DNA from: Phaeobacter cretensis
GTDB taxonomy: Bacteria > Pseudomonadota > Alphaproteobacteria > Rhodobacterales > Rhodobacteraceae
Reading direction: 5' to 3'
Assembly (NCBI RefSeq): GCF_047372505.1
Contig: NZ_JBKBEU010000001.1
Span: 2,170,001 to 2,234,000, forward strand
Length of the DNA: 64,000 nt
In this document: positions 53,127 through 62,721 of the stretch, in pieces
Layout: each line of letters opens with the position of its first letter
Numbering within the stretch: position 1 is the first letter of the stretch
The notes under the pieces: model-generated
Databases searched by the model: none
What the model was told of the DNA's origin: nothing
What the model saw: only the letters and a program-made list of their open reading frames with translations
Made by a program: the position numbers and the translations under genes

Positions 53127-53490
53127 ACACCCAAGAAGCGCCTGGAGCTTATCTTTACTGTGCAAACCGGCATGGGTCACGATCCATATCTGAGCGGACC
53201 ACTCGCCTAATGTCGGTCTATCCAATTCGCATGCAGGAGCTAGGATTTTTTTGAGGTGCGAAGGAAAGCAGTAACCTGCGCCTCAGGGTTACCGATTGTT
53301 CTCTAAATCACCGAAAAACCTGTTTGTGTTCCTGTTGCACTGTTGGTTTTATCTATATTTCCGATGGCTTTGCGTATTCTGAAGAGGGTATCAAAGTCAA
53401 TCTGACGACTTTGTCTGTGACGTAATTGGGTGTCTGGAGTGTATCGTATTGCGCTGCTCATCAAACAGACGGAGTGATGTTCCTGGGTTT

Positions 53491-54408
53491 TTAGCACTGT
53501 AGTTCCAGTGCGAGAGCGCGCATGACGCCAACCGTTGCCGAACCCAGATTGTCGCCCTTTATGATCAAAGATACGCCGCTTTCAGATTTGCGGATGTTGA
53601 CGATCTGCGAGAGGCAGCTTGGGGATGTGAAGCTGTCGCGACGATGCGTGTGCTCTGACACCGCGACGCCGGGAATGTCGGTAAGTAAGGTCCTGATAGC
53701 CTCGGCATCGGCTTGTTCTGACAAATCGACGGACATTGTGATCGTATGTCCTCGCCAAACCGGAACACGTGTAGCGAATGTTTCGATTGGAATAGACTCG
53801 CCGAGCAAACATATGAGTTCGTTTGACAGGGCAGCGGCTTCGCCCGGAAGATGCCCGATCACCTGATCATGAATGACTGATGCAGGCAAACCCGGAAGAT
53901 CGGTGCCGCTGATGGCTTGCAACGTTGTGATCGTGGCTCGTGTCACACCAAGTGCTTTGTGCAAATGATAGAGCGGTAGGACACACATCGCAGTGGTGCA
54001 GTTGGGGGTTCCCTGCAGGGGTTCACTTGGGGCAGCGCTGACCAACCCCGGCATCAATAGGCGGGCGTCGGTCCGCGCGTATTCGCAGTGGCTGATGACG
54101 TTTGTACCGCGTGAAATATGCTCCGCCTCGACCGCCTGACCGATGGAATCGGGCAGGAATGACAGCAGCAAAGGTGCCTTTGCCGGCGCGGCGGCGGGCA
54201 GAAACGGCAGGGTTACACAGGCCGTTTCCAAATTTATGTCGCCCTGCCAACCAGCCGTGTCTGCGATAGCGGCAGTTCCGCGGTCTGCCTGAACGTCGTG
54301 AATGCTTTCCACAATAAAGTCAGGGCTTTCCACAAGTTCAGCCAGAAGATTTTGCCCTAAAAGAGAGCAGACGCCAGCGATTGAAACGCGCTTGGGATTC
54401 TTGGTCAT
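53491..54408 (-). CDS. Aspartate-semialdehyde-dehydrogenase-like protein
   Basis: A 305-residue member of the semialdehyde dehydrogenase family. The likely catalytic Cys is in GTPNCTTAMC, followed by TTLQAISG, and the catalytic His region reads RVPVWRGHTI. The N-terminal nucleotide loop is unusual (AGVCSLLGQNLL instead of GATGxVG), and the protein is shorter than true Asd (about 340 residues). It is probably not the housekeeping enzyme. Divergent from the gntR-ABC operon, 83 bases apart, so likely part of the same pathway. Confidence 0.75.
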   Translation of the reverse strand: MTKNPKRVSIAGVCSLLGQNLLAELVESPDFIVESIHDVQADRGTAAIADTAGWQGDINLETACVTLPFLPAAAPAKAPLLLSFLPDSIGQAVEAEHISRGTNVISHCEYARTDARLLMPGLVSAAPSEPLQGTPNCTTAMCVLPLYHLHKALGVTRATITTLQAISGTDLPGLPASVIHDQVIGHLPGEAAALSNELICLLGESIPIETFATRVPVWRGHTITMSVDLSEQADAEAIRTLLTDIPGVAVSEHTHRRDSFTSPSCLSQIVNIRKSESGVSLIIKGDNLGSATVGVMRALALELQC

Positions 54409-54491
54409 CGTACCGCTTTCTGAAAATTTGTTTGCTTAAAAATGTCTATTGAGTCAGTTTGAGATGTCAACAATGGCCATTTGGAATATTC

Positions 54492-55259
54492 ATGTACGAT
54501 CCATCCTCCCCCCTACTGCGCCCGGTTGTCTCGGAAGACGGGGTTGCTAACCCAGAGGCAAAAGCACGGTTTGCCGAAGACCGGCTTCTCGATGCGGTGA
54601 TTTGGTGTGAACTTAGGCCTGGCGAGGTCGTGACTGAATCAGATGTGATGGAACGGTTTGGTCTAACCAAGGCGGCGGCGCGGTCTGGTCTGGCAAGGCT
54701 CGGATATGACGGTTGGGCAATGCCTCAGCCACGCACCGGATGGCGGATACTATCCGTAAGTGGCGCCTTGATCGGAGATGTTATTGGCGCCCGGCATGTG
54801 GCCGAACCTGCTTTGGCCACGCTAAATCTTGATGCCGCCGCCAAGGAAGAGCTGACCCAAATCGCCCCGGTTCTGACTGCAATGGAAGGGCGTACTGAGG
54901 CTGGCGCGGTTCGGTCTGTCGACCATTATCTGAACCGGGTTGATGGGATCATGCTGGAACACTGTAATCCTTTCACAGCGCGACACTTGCGCAAGCTGTG
55001 GCACCACACATCCCGTATTGTTCACTATTTCGAAAGCGCCGGCACAGAACCGAGTTTCCGTCGGCAAGATGGGCCTGCCTTGATCCAGGCGCTGTGTGCA
55101 GACGATCAAGACGCCGTAATCGATGCCCGCAAGGCATTGATCGACGCACTGGAGGCCTTTTTTCTGAAGCGTCTTTTGCGTGATCAAACCCCCCTGTCGC
55201 GCCCAGGCGCGCAGCAACAAAAAACAAAACCAACATCCCTCAACAGGACGAACCAATGA
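54492..55259 (+). CDS. GntR-family regulator with C-terminal FCD-like domain
   Basis: A 255-residue regulator. The winged helix (ITRLLDAVIWCELRPGEVV-type start, here RLLDAVIWCELRPGEVVTE, then DVMERFGLTKAAARSGLARLG) is GntR-like, and the helical C-terminus fits the FCD group. It overlaps the binding-protein gene by 4 bases (ATGA), so the regulator is translated with the transport operon it probably controls. Start MYDPS at 54492 is preferred; 54459 is possible. Confidence 0.82.
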   Translation: MYDPSSPLLRPVVSEDGVANPEAKARFAEDRLLDAVIWCELRPGEVVTESDVMERFGLTKAAARSGLARLGYDGWAMPQPRTGWRILSVSGALIGDVIGARHVAEPALATLNLDAAAKEELTQIAPVLTAMEGRTEAGAVRSVDHYLNRVDGIMLEHCNPFTARHLRKLWHHTSRIVHYFESAGTEPSFRRQDGPALIQALCADDQDAVIDARKALIDALEAFFLKRLLRDQTPLSRPGAQQQKTKPTSLNRTNQ

Positions 55260-56746
55260 ACCTTTCAATAAAAAGCCTCTTGTGCTCCGCCGCCATTGTG
55301 GCGTTGGCGGCGCCTGCATTTGCCCGAGACATCACTATTGATCTGGCTGGAGAGCCCTCTTCTCTGGATCCGCATCTGCAATGGAACCCTGATAGCTACT
55401 ATGTGTATCGCAACATCTTCGATAACCTTGTGACGCGGGACAATGACGGGAAAATCGTTCCACAAATCGCGACCAGCTGGACCCAAGTTTCTGACACAGA
55501 ATTGGAGCTGACCATCCGCGAGGGCGTGACATTCCACGATGGAACGCCGCTAACCCCTGCTGATGTGGCCTTTTCCGTCATGCGCATCACCGATCCTGAG
55601 TTCGGTTCGCCGCAATTGGGGCAATTCAATCAAATCACGGGCGCTAAAGTTATGGATGAGTCCAAGGTCGTCCTGACTACGGCGAGTCCCTATCCGGCGT
55701 TGATGGCGCAATTGGTCAAACTGTCCATTGTTCCGCAAAAGCTGGTCGAAAAACTCGGCAAAGACGCTTTTAATGCAGCGCCTGTAGGGTCAGGCCCTTA
55801 CGCGTTTGATACGTGGAACCGCGGTGTCTCAGTCACGCTTAGCCGCAATGACGGGTACTGGGGTAACGCAGGCCCGTTCGAAAACGCGATATTCCGTGCC
55901 GTTCCCGATGCCGCGACCCGCGTTGCAGATCTGTTGGCAGGCACTGCCGATCTTGTGGTCAGCATCGACGCGGATACAGGCGCACAGTTGCAAGGCAATT
56001 CAGACGTGACGCTTTTGTCCGCGCCGACGGAACGTGTGGGGTACATGGGCCTGAACTTGGATAAGCCACCGTTCAATGATCTTGAGATGCGCAAGGCGGC
56101 AAGTCTTGCCATTGATCGGCTTGGTATCACCGAGGGTCTGCTGCAAGCCGGCGAAGTGCCAATGGCCCAAATGGCCAGCCCTGCGCATTTCGGATACTCG
56201 CCCGATGTGCCTTTGTTCGACTTTGATCCAGAAAAGGCAAAGGAGCTGACGGCAGCCAAACCCGATCTCGCGGCGACGCCTGCGACCCTGGCGACGGCAC
56301 CTGTCTTTGATCAGCGCATTGTACAGGCGACCCAGCAGATGTTGAACGATGTCGGCTTTAACGTGTCCATTAGCATGACTGACATGCCAACCTACCTGAA
56401 CATCGTTCGGTCAGAACCGTCTGAGAACGCCGAGCTCAGCTTTGGTCGGTGGTCCTGTGCCTGTCAGGATGCCGATGGGATTACCTATCCGACACTGCAT
56501 TCTGAAAGCGCGTGGTCACGGGTGAATAACCCTGAAATCGATAGTCTGCTGGAGGCCGCACGTGTGTCTTTGGATCCTGCCGTTCGCCAGGAAGCGTACG
56601 ACAAAGTGCATCAGATGGTTCGCGATAACTACTACCTGCTGCCGATGTACCAAGCTGCAGTATTGTATGGTGCATCCTCTGATCTTGAGTTTGAACCTAC
56701 GGCAAACGAAAGCATGTTTTTGAACCGTATGAGTGTCTCCGAATAA
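55256..56746 (+). CDS. ABC transporter substrate-binding protein (SBP_bac_5, peptide type)
   Basis: A 496-residue periplasmic receptor of the dipeptide/oligopeptide class. The signal peptide ends APAFA; typical segments are LAGEPSSLDPHLQWN, REGVTFHDGTPLTPADVAFS and GSGPYAF. The ligand could be a peptide or an unrelated amide; this family is broad. One base separates its stop from the first permease gene. Confidence 0.92.
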   Translation: MNLSIKSLLCSAAIVALAAPAFARDITIDLAGEPSSLDPHLQWNPDSYYVYRNIFDNLVTRDNDGKIVPQIATSWTQVSDTELELTIREGVTFHDGTPLTPADVAFSVMRITDPEFGSPQLGQFNQITGAKVMDESKVVLTTASPYPALMAQLVKLSIVPQKLVEKLGKDAFNAAPVGSGPYAFDTWNRGVSVTLSRNDGYWGNAGPFENAIFRAVPDAATRVADLLAGTADLVVSIDADTGAQLQGNSDVTLLSAPTERVGYMGLNLDKPPFNDLEMRKAASLAIDRLGITEGLLQAGEVPMAQMASPAHFGYSPDVPLFDFDPEKAKELTAAKPDLAATPATLATAPVFDQRIVQATQQMLNDVGFNVSISMTDMPTYLNIVRSEPSENAELSFGRWSCACQDADGITYPTLHSESAWSRVNNPEIDSLLEAARVSLDPAVRQEAYDKVHQMVRDNYYLLPMYQAAVLYGASSDLEFEPTANESMFLNRMSVSE

Positions 56747-56747
56747 C

Positions 56748-57674
56748 ATGCTGCGTTTTCTGCTAAATCGCGGAGGCCAAGCGCTGATCGCGGCCTTCGG
56801 TGTGGTGACGCTGGTGTTCTTTCTCCAGCGTCTTTCCGGAGACGCGACAGCGTTGCTGTTACCTGAAACTGCAACGCAAGCAGACATCGATGCTATGCGT
56901 GTCACTCTTGGACTCGATCGGCCTTTGTTGATCCAGTATTTTGCGTTTCTCGGAGATTTGGCACGGTTCGATTTGGGGCGCAGTTTTGTTCAGAATGCCG
57001 ATGTATGGGATATTGTCGCCAGTCGTATCCCACAGACATTGCAGCTGGCCACTGGCGCGTTGATCGTTGCGCTGGTCATTGGTCTGCCGATGGGTGTGGT
57101 TATGGCAATCACCCGCGGCACCCGTATTTCAAAAGTCTTGATGTGGCTGGTTCTTGCCTTTCAAGCGATGCCTACATTCTGGTCCGGTATCATCATGATC
57201 CTGGTTTTCGGCGTCTGGCTGCGTTGGCTGCCGTCGTCTGGAACGGGTACGCTGGCGCATCTGATCATGCCATCGATTGCGCTGGGATTGTTATCTTTGG
57301 CGACCTATGCCCGTATCACAAGGGCGGCCATACTGGATGAACTGTCCAAAGATTACGTCCGTTCTGCCCGTGCGCGGGGCGTGCGTACCGGACGCTTGGT
57401 CTCGAAACACTTGCTGCGCAATTCACTGATCCCGGTCATTTCGATTACGGCATTGGAATTGTCTCAGCTTCTGGCGGGCGCAGTCATTGTCGAAACAGTG
57501 TTTGCTTGGCCTGGGTTGGGCTTGTTGACTGTGCAAAGCATCGCTTCACGCGATTTTCTTGTGGTCCAAGCGATTGTCTTGATGGGGGCTTTTGTGACGA
57601 TCTTTGCCAACCTGGCAGCTGACATCCTGTATTCGGTGGTTGATCCCCGCGTAAGACTGACGGGTAAATCATGA
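56748..57674 (+). CDS. ABC transporter permease (DppB type)
   Basis: A 308-residue membrane protein with about six segments and the permease loop YVRSARARGVRTGRLVSKH before LLRNSLIPVIS. Start MLRFLL at 56748 follows the receptor stop. Ends overlapping the second permease by 4 bases. Confidence 0.92.
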   Translation: MLRFLLNRGGQALIAAFGVVTLVFFLQRLSGDATALLLPETATQADIDAMRVTLGLDRPLLIQYFAFLGDLARFDLGRSFVQNADVWDIVASRIPQTLQLATGALIVALVIGLPMGVVMAITRGTRISKVLMWLVLAFQAMPTFWSGIIMILVFGVWLRWLPSSGTGTLAHLIMPSIALGLLSLATYARITRAAILDELSKDYVRSARARGVRTGRLVSKHLLRNSLIPVISITALELSQLLAGAVIVETVFAWPGLGLLTVQSIASRDFLVVQAIVLMGAFVTIFANLAADILYSVVDPRVRLTGKS

Positions 57675-58507
57675 AAAGAATACTTAGCCTTCTGGGCACC
57701 ATATGGGCCTGGTGGCCTGTATGGTTGTTTGCCGCGCTTGTGGCTTTTGCGATCTTTGCGCCTTGGCTCGCGCCGTTTGATCCGGACAGGCAGAATCTCT
57801 TGGGCCGATTGAAGTCGCCCGGATTTGAATCGCGCGGTGCAGTCTATTTGCTCGGTACAGATGAACTTGGGCGCGATGTCCTGTCACGTTTGATCTACGG
57901 TTCTCGCGCATCTCTCGCTGTGGCAGCGTTGTCGGTTTTATTGTCAGGGGTTGTGGGCGTTTTGGTCGGAATGGCCGCGGGTTACATGCGAGGCTGGGTC
58001 GAAACGGTTTTGATGCGGCTTGTAGATATCTTTCTGTCCATCCCGGCTATCTTGCTTGCAATTATCACAGTGGCGGTTCTCGGGCCCGGATTTGTAAATG
58101 TAATTATCGTCTTAGCCCTAACGCGTTGGCCCCGCTACGCGCGCGTCACTTATGGCCAGACTTTGGCTATTGCAGACCGCCCCTATGTTACGCTTGCCAG
58201 GTCAATGGGGGCCAGCCCGCTGCGTGTTCTGGGTCTTCATATCCTACCCAATATCATCGGGCCTCTTTTGGTCGTCGCGACTTTGGAATTCGGTCTGATG
58301 GTTTTGTTTGAAGCAGGTCTGTCCTTCCTGGGGCTGGGCGTGCAGCCGCCAACCGCTAGTTGGGGATCAATGATGTCAACCGGACGAAACTATATCGCGA
58401 CGGCATGGTGGATCGCCATGTTCCCTGGCGGAGCGCTGTTTTTGCTGGTGCTTAGCGCCAATCTTATCGGCGATCGGCTGGGTGATCGAATTGGAGAAGG
58501 AAGATAA
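57671..58507 (+). CDS. ABC transporter permease (DppC type)
   Basis: A 278-residue membrane protein, the second channel subunit. The N-terminal LLGTDELGRDVLSRLIYGSR is a hallmark of DppC/OppC, and the EAA loop reads YVTLARSMGASPLRVLGLH. Two bases separate it from the SDR gene, so the operon continues into enzyme genes. Confidence 0.92.
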   Translation: MKRILSLLGTIWAWWPVWLFAALVAFAIFAPWLAPFDPDRQNLLGRLKSPGFESRGAVYLLGTDELGRDVLSRLIYGSRASLAVAALSVLLSGVVGVLVGMAAGYMRGWVETVLMRLVDIFLSIPAILLAIITVAVLGPGFVNVIIVLALTRWPRYARVTYGQTLAIADRPYVTLARSMGASPLRVLGLHILPNIIGPLLVVATLEFGLMVLFEAGLSFLGLGVQPPTASWGSMMSTGRNYIATAWWIAMFPGGALFLLVLSANLIGDRLGDRIGEGR

Positions 58508-58509
58508 CC

Positions 58510-59268
58510 ATGGATTTCGGAAACGAATTCAACGGCAAGCGTGTCGTGATCACCGGTGCTGCCGGGGTGATGGGCCGTGCGTTGACCCGTACATTTGCGC
58601 AGGTGGGCGCCGATGTCTGTGCGACGGATCGCTCAACCGATGGGCTTCATGGGTTTTGCGTGGCCGCAGATTTGACCACAGATACGGGGCTGGCCCATTT
58701 GCTGGACGACGTTGCCACTGCTTGGGGGGCTCCGGATATTGTGGTGAACAACGCAGCGATTTATCCCTCATCCTTCCTGCTTGATATGGAGGTGGCTGAT
58801 TGGGATCAGATCATGGCGGTGAATGTGCGTGCGCCTTTTGCGCTAATGCGTGGATTTGCGCTGCAAATGATCGGGCGAGAGATTGCCGGCAATTTTGTAA
58901 ACATCTCCTCCGGGGCGGCACGCAAGATGCGGCGTACGGCTGTGACTTATTGTATGTCTAAAACGGCTCTGGATCGTATGACCAAGGGCTTTGCGCTGGA
59001 GCTGGCTGAATATGGTATCCGGGTCAATTGCGTTGAGCCGGGCTTTGCTTCTGGTAGTGCGGTTTCCGCCTTGTCACAGGAGCATATCGACCGCGTTATG
59101 GCCGCGATCCCCTTAGGGTCTGAGACGAAATCAGAAGATATCGGGCAAGCAGTTCTCTATCTGGCCTCGTCTGCCGCCAAGAACATCACCGGCACATCAT
59201 TGGCCGTAGATGGCGGCAATTCAGCTGGCGCCATGGATGTCTACCAAGGCAAAAAGAGCGCTCTATGA
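58510..59268 (+). CDS. Short-chain dehydrogenase/reductase
   Basis: A 252-residue classical SDR. The cofactor loop is TGAAGVMGRAL, the structural motif VNNAAIYP, and the catalytic Ser-Tyr-Lys lies in ISSGAARKMRRTAVTYCMSK. The C-terminus ITGTSLAVDGGNS is usual. Inside the ABC operon, it probably oxidises an alcohol formed from the imported compound. Overlaps the deacetylase by 4 bases. Confidence 0.9.
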   Translation: MDFGNEFNGKRVVITGAAGVMGRALTRTFAQVGADVCATDRSTDGLHGFCVAADLTTDTGLAHLLDDVATAWGAPDIVVNNAAIYPSSFLLDMEVADWDQIMAVNVRAPFALMRGFALQMIGREIAGNFVNISSGAARKMRRTAVTYCMSKTALDRMTKGFALELAEYGIRVNCVEPGFASGSAVSALSQEHIDRVMAAIPLGSETKSEDIGQAVLYLASSAAKNITGTSLAVDGGNSAGAMDVYQGKKSAL

Positions 59269-60134
59269 TCTGGAACCCCGAACCGTATCCTTGGCCTAAA
59301 CCCTATCGGGCAGCGTTTTGTTTCAGCGTCGACGTCGATGCAACAGCGCCGTACCTCTGGCAACATAGAAATGGCGTGCCAAAAACACTGGCCGCATTTG
59401 AGCACCGCCAATACGGCATGCGCAGAGGGCTGGCGCGGATCACCAACATGCTGGACCGCATTGGCGTAAAGGGGACATTTTTCGTGCCCGGCGCGGTGGC
59501 AGAAGAAAATCCGGATTTACTTCCCGGACTGTTGGAACGTGGGCAAGAGATCGCGCTGCATGGTTATTTCCATGAGCTGGTGGGGGATATATCGGATAGC
59601 CAATTCACCCATGCTTTGGAGCGATCCATTGATTTGTTTGTAGCACAGACCGGCAAACCGCCCACCGGGTTCCGATCTCCTGCCTGGGAGATGACCCCGC
59701 ATATGATTTCGGAATTGGCCCGGTTGGGTCTCTGGGATAGCAGTCTGATGGGCGAAGACGTGCCCTACCGAATTGGGGGCGTTACCGAGATTCCTGTACG
59801 TTGGGATAACGATGATGCGATCTTTTTCAAGTTTCTGGGCCCGGGCGATAAATCTCCGCGCCCGGATTGCGAGGTTGCTGAGCAGTGGCGACAGGACGCG
59901 CACACCCAGATCGATGACGGCGGGCTATATATGCTGACTGTTCATGATTGGATTTCCGGCCGCGCGAACCGTGTGGCCCATCTGGAAAACCTGATGGCCT
60001 ATGTAATGCAAGCCGATGACGACATTTGGATCACGTCCTGCGGAGGGCTGGCTGCGCATCACAAAACAGTGGCGGGCGGCCTGAATGTGCCAATGGAACA
60101 AATACTGCCGACCGTGAAAGGGTTCGACACGTGA
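59265..60134 (+). CDS. Polysaccharide-deacetylase-family (NodB-fold) amidohydrolase
   Basis: A 289-residue NodB-fold metal hydrolase. The catalytic and metal residues are visible in FSVDVDATAPY, the HxxxH of LHGYFHELVG, and FRSPAWEMTP. It has no signal peptide, so it acts in the cytoplasm on a small molecule rather than on the wall. Cytoplasmic members of this branch include PuuE allantoinases and cyclic-imide hydrolases, which open cyclic amides. It is translationally coupled to the genes on both sides. Confidence 0.85.
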   Translation: MIWNPEPYPWPKPYRAAFCFSVDVDATAPYLWQHRNGVPKTLAAFEHRQYGMRRGLARITNMLDRIGVKGTFFVPGAVAEENPDLLPGLLERGQEIALHGYFHELVGDISDSQFTHALERSIDLFVAQTGKPPTGFRSPAWEMTPHMISELARLGLWDSSLMGEDVPYRIGGVTEIPVRWDNDDAIFFKFLGPGDKSPRPDCEVAEQWRQDAHTQIDDGGLYMLTVHDWISGRANRVAHLENLMAYVMQADDDIWITSCGGLAAHHKTVAGGLNVPMEQILPTVKGFDT

Positions 60135-61771
60135 GCGCCTATTCAAAAGAAACCACATCCCAGAACGCTGGCAATTTCAGCCATCAGTGGGCGATTTCCA
60201 AACCGCAAACAGAAAGCCATGGCGGGATCGTTGCAGCTCAACATTTCGAAGCGGCCCAGGTTGGAGCAGATATTCTGGCCCGAGGTGGCAATGCAATGGA
60301 TGCGGCTGTGGCTACAGCCGTCGCTCTTTCTGTTGTGGAACCCTGGTTGTCCGGGCTGGGCGGTGGCGGGTTTCTGCTCCATGCAACATCCGACGGCGAG
60401 GTCGACACGCTTGATTTCAATATGCGTGCGCCGTTGGCCACGGATCTCTCAGACTACCCTTTGACCGGCGGCGAGGGTGGCGATTGGTTCAATTGGCCAT
60501 CGGTCGAGGGTGACCGCAATCTGATCGGCCCGATGTCCATCGGGGTGCCCGGTACGGTTGCAGGTTTGGCGGCGGGATTGGAGCGCTACGGGACGCTCAG
60601 CTGGGCTGAGGTTACAGCTCCGTCAGTGGAACTTGCTGAGCGGGGTATGCGAGTCGATTGGTTCGCCGATCTTGTGTTTGCGGTCGACACGCCGGGATTG
60701 ACACGGACGGAAGCTGCGCGTGCGCTGTTTCTTGATCCGATGCGGCGCAAGACCGATGCAAAAGATCCAACGGTTCGACACCTAGCAATGCCGTACAAAG
60801 CGGCGATGTTGCGACGATTGGCCGATGCCGGGCCACAGGATTTTTATACTGGAGAGATCGCGGCAAAGCTCATTTCAGATATGGAGACAGCGGGATCCAA
60901 GCTCAGCGCCGACGACTTGGCAAAGTATAGCCCCAATTGGGCGTCTTCACTCAACGCAGCTTATAGAGACCGACAGATTCACACGATACCGGGACTTTCG
61001 GGCGGGCCCAGCCTGTTGTCTGCCCTGAGCACGCTCGAACCCATAGATATGGCACAGACTTCTGAGGCGGAGTTTGCGACTTACCACGCTGATGCGATCC
61101 GCGCGGCCTATGAAATCAGACTTCAACAGATGGGTCATGCAGCCGCTGCCCAAGACTGTACCAGTCATGTGTCGGTTGTTGATCACTCCGGAAACATGGT
61201 GTCGCTGACCAACACTCTGCTGTCGCGTTTCGGTTCCAAGATCGTTGCGCCTTCGCTGGAATTGGTGATGAACAACGCGATGATGTGGTTTGATCCACGA
61301 CCTGGCCAACCGAATTCAATTGCACCCGGTGCGGCACCTCTGGCGAATATGACGCCGGTTGTCACAACCCGAAACGGAAAACCTGATATCGCGATTGGCG
61401 CGGCTGGAGGGCGGCAAATTTTTCCGGCACTTGTGCAGTTGCTGTCGCGGCTAATTGATCGCGGCGATAGCCCGGAGGCCGCATTCCACGCGCCCCGGAT
61501 CGACGCCAGCAGCCCCCTGATCATTGTAAACCGAGCGGCACCACCTAATACCGCCTCGGCAGTGGCTGCTCATCATGCGGTGCAGATTTCGGAAGACAGT
61601 CTTTATCCGGTTCTGTTCGCGATCCCTTCGATGGTTCAAGCCGGGCATGGCGATGCTCCCAACCTCGGTGCGGTACATCCGAATAACCCGTGGACCGCGG
61701 CCTGTTCAGAAGGCGATCGTAAAACCGGCAATAAGGTGGGACAAGCGTCCGGGGTTGGGGGCAGAAAATGA
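60131..61771 (+). CDS. Gamma-glutamyltransferase-family Ntn-hydrolase
   Basis: A 546-residue GGT-like protein, expected to cut itself and use the new N-terminal Thr. That Thr is in the segment DCTSHVSVVDHSGNMVS. The N-terminal GGNAMDAAVATAVALSVVEPWLSGLGGGGF is typical. There is no signal peptide, so unlike most GGTs it should stay in the cytoplasm. It starts with GTG overlapping the previous stop. It may cleave a gamma-glutamyl amide or another amide; the true substrate is open. Confidence 0.87.
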   Translation: MSAYSKETTSQNAGNFSHQWAISKPQTESHGGIVAAQHFEAAQVGADILARGGNAMDAAVATAVALSVVEPWLSGLGGGGFLLHATSDGEVDTLDFNMRAPLATDLSDYPLTGGEGGDWFNWPSVEGDRNLIGPMSIGVPGTVAGLAAGLERYGTLSWAEVTAPSVELAERGMRVDWFADLVFAVDTPGLTRTEAARALFLDPMRRKTDAKDPTVRHLAMPYKAAMLRRLADAGPQDFYTGEIAAKLISDMETAGSKLSADDLAKYSPNWASSLNAAYRDRQIHTIPGLSGGPSLLSALSTLEPIDMAQTSEAEFATYHADAIRAAYEIRLQQMGHAAAAQDCTSHVSVVDHSGNMVSLTNTLLSRFGSKIVAPSLELVMNNAMMWFDPRPGQPNSIAPGAAPLANMTPVVTTRNGKPDIAIGAAGGRQIFPALVQLLSRLIDRGDSPEAAFHAPRIDASSPLIIVNRAAPPNTASAVAAHHAVQISEDSLYPVLFAIPSMVQAGHGDAPNLGAVHPNNPWTAACSEGDRKTGNKVGQASGVGGRK

Positions 61772-62721
61772 CCCTTTTGACAGTTGAGGACTTAGCGATC
61801 AGCGCTGGCGTTCTTTCGCTTGTTGATGGTGTTTCGCTAGATATCGAAGCGGGTCAGGTCGTGGCGTTGGTCGGCGAAAGTGGGTCAGGAAAATCGCTGA
61901 CTGCTTTGTCGATAATGGGTTTGTTGAGCGAAGGCTTGCGCGTCAATCGTGGCACCATCAGATTAGGCGACGCGCAACTGAGCACAGCGACACCTCAGGC
62001 CTTAAACACATTGCGAGGCGATGATATGGCGATGATTTTCCAGGAGCCAGTATCGTCATTGAACCCACTGGTTGCAGTAGGCTCACAAGTTGCCGAAAGC
62101 CTGATCGTGCATGACCGGGCATCGCCCAAAGAAGCGTATGCGCAAGCCGTAGAGATGCTGCGAAAGGTCGGCATACCCGAGCCCGAAAGCCGCGCCCGGC
62201 AACTGCCATCCGAATTATCAGGGGGGATGTGTCAACGCGTGATGATTGCAGCGGCGCTCATCTCACGCCCCCGTCTGTTGATCGCAGATGAGCCAACAAC
62301 GGCGCTGGATGTGACGATACAGGCGCAGATTTTGGAATTGATGAGCGAACTCGCACAACAGGCCGGCACAGCGATTTTGTTGATCACACATGACATGGGG
62401 GTCGTCGCAGAATTGGCCGACAATGTTTGTGTGATGTATGGCGGCTGTGTGGTCGAACAGGGCCCGGTTCACACGATCTTTAAAGCCCCGCAGCACCCCT
62501 ATACGCGCATGCTGTTGAAAACCTTGCCTCGTCTGGATCAGCCACCGAAACGTGAGCTGTTTGCGATCCCGGGCAATGTACCCAGTCCGAAAGACTGGCC
62601 ACAGGGATGCCGGTTTCAAAGCCGGTGCGATCGACCGTCTGAAAAATGCGCAGCCCGTCCGCCCTTGCAGGGCGATACGCATCGCTTTGCCTGTTTTCAC
62701 CCCGTCGGAACTTTATCATGA
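61768..62721 (+). CDS. ABC transporter ATPase (DppD type)
   Basis: A 317-residue ATPase with Walker A GESGSGKS, signature LSGGMCQRVMIA, Walker B LLIADEPTTALDVT, and the C-terminal oligopeptide extension with cysteines (GCRFQSRCDRPSEKC). It pairs with the next gene to power the two permeases encoded 3 kb upstream. Overlaps its neighbours by 4 bases on both sides. Confidence 0.94.
   Translation: MTLLTVEDLAISAGVLSLVDGVSLDIEAGQVVALVGESGSGKSLTALSIMGLLSEGLRVNRGTIRLGDAQLSTATPQALNTLRGDDMAMIFQEPVSSLNPLVAVGSQVAESLIVHDRASPKEAYAQAVEMLRKVGIPEPESRARQLPSELSGGMCQRVMIAAALISRPRLLIADEPTTALDVTIQAQILELMSELAQQAGTAILLITHDMGVVAELADNVCVMYGGCVVEQGPVHTIFKAPQHPYTRMLLKTLPRLDQPPKRELFAIPGNVPSPKDWPQGCRFQSRCDRPSEKCAARPPLQGDTHRFACFHPVGTLS

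Larger units (their letters stand above)
52574..53490 (+). other. Gene-poor stretch between tctC and the ASADH-like gene
   Basis: About 920 bases with no convincing gene. The left 100 bases are AT-rich and should hold the tctC promoter (minus strand). Further on are an inverted repeat (52693-52756) and a perfect 8-bp hairpin (53104-53126). A 71-codon plus-strand frame at 52810 lacks a ribosome site and recognisable features. It may be the worn right end of the island. Confidence 0.45.
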
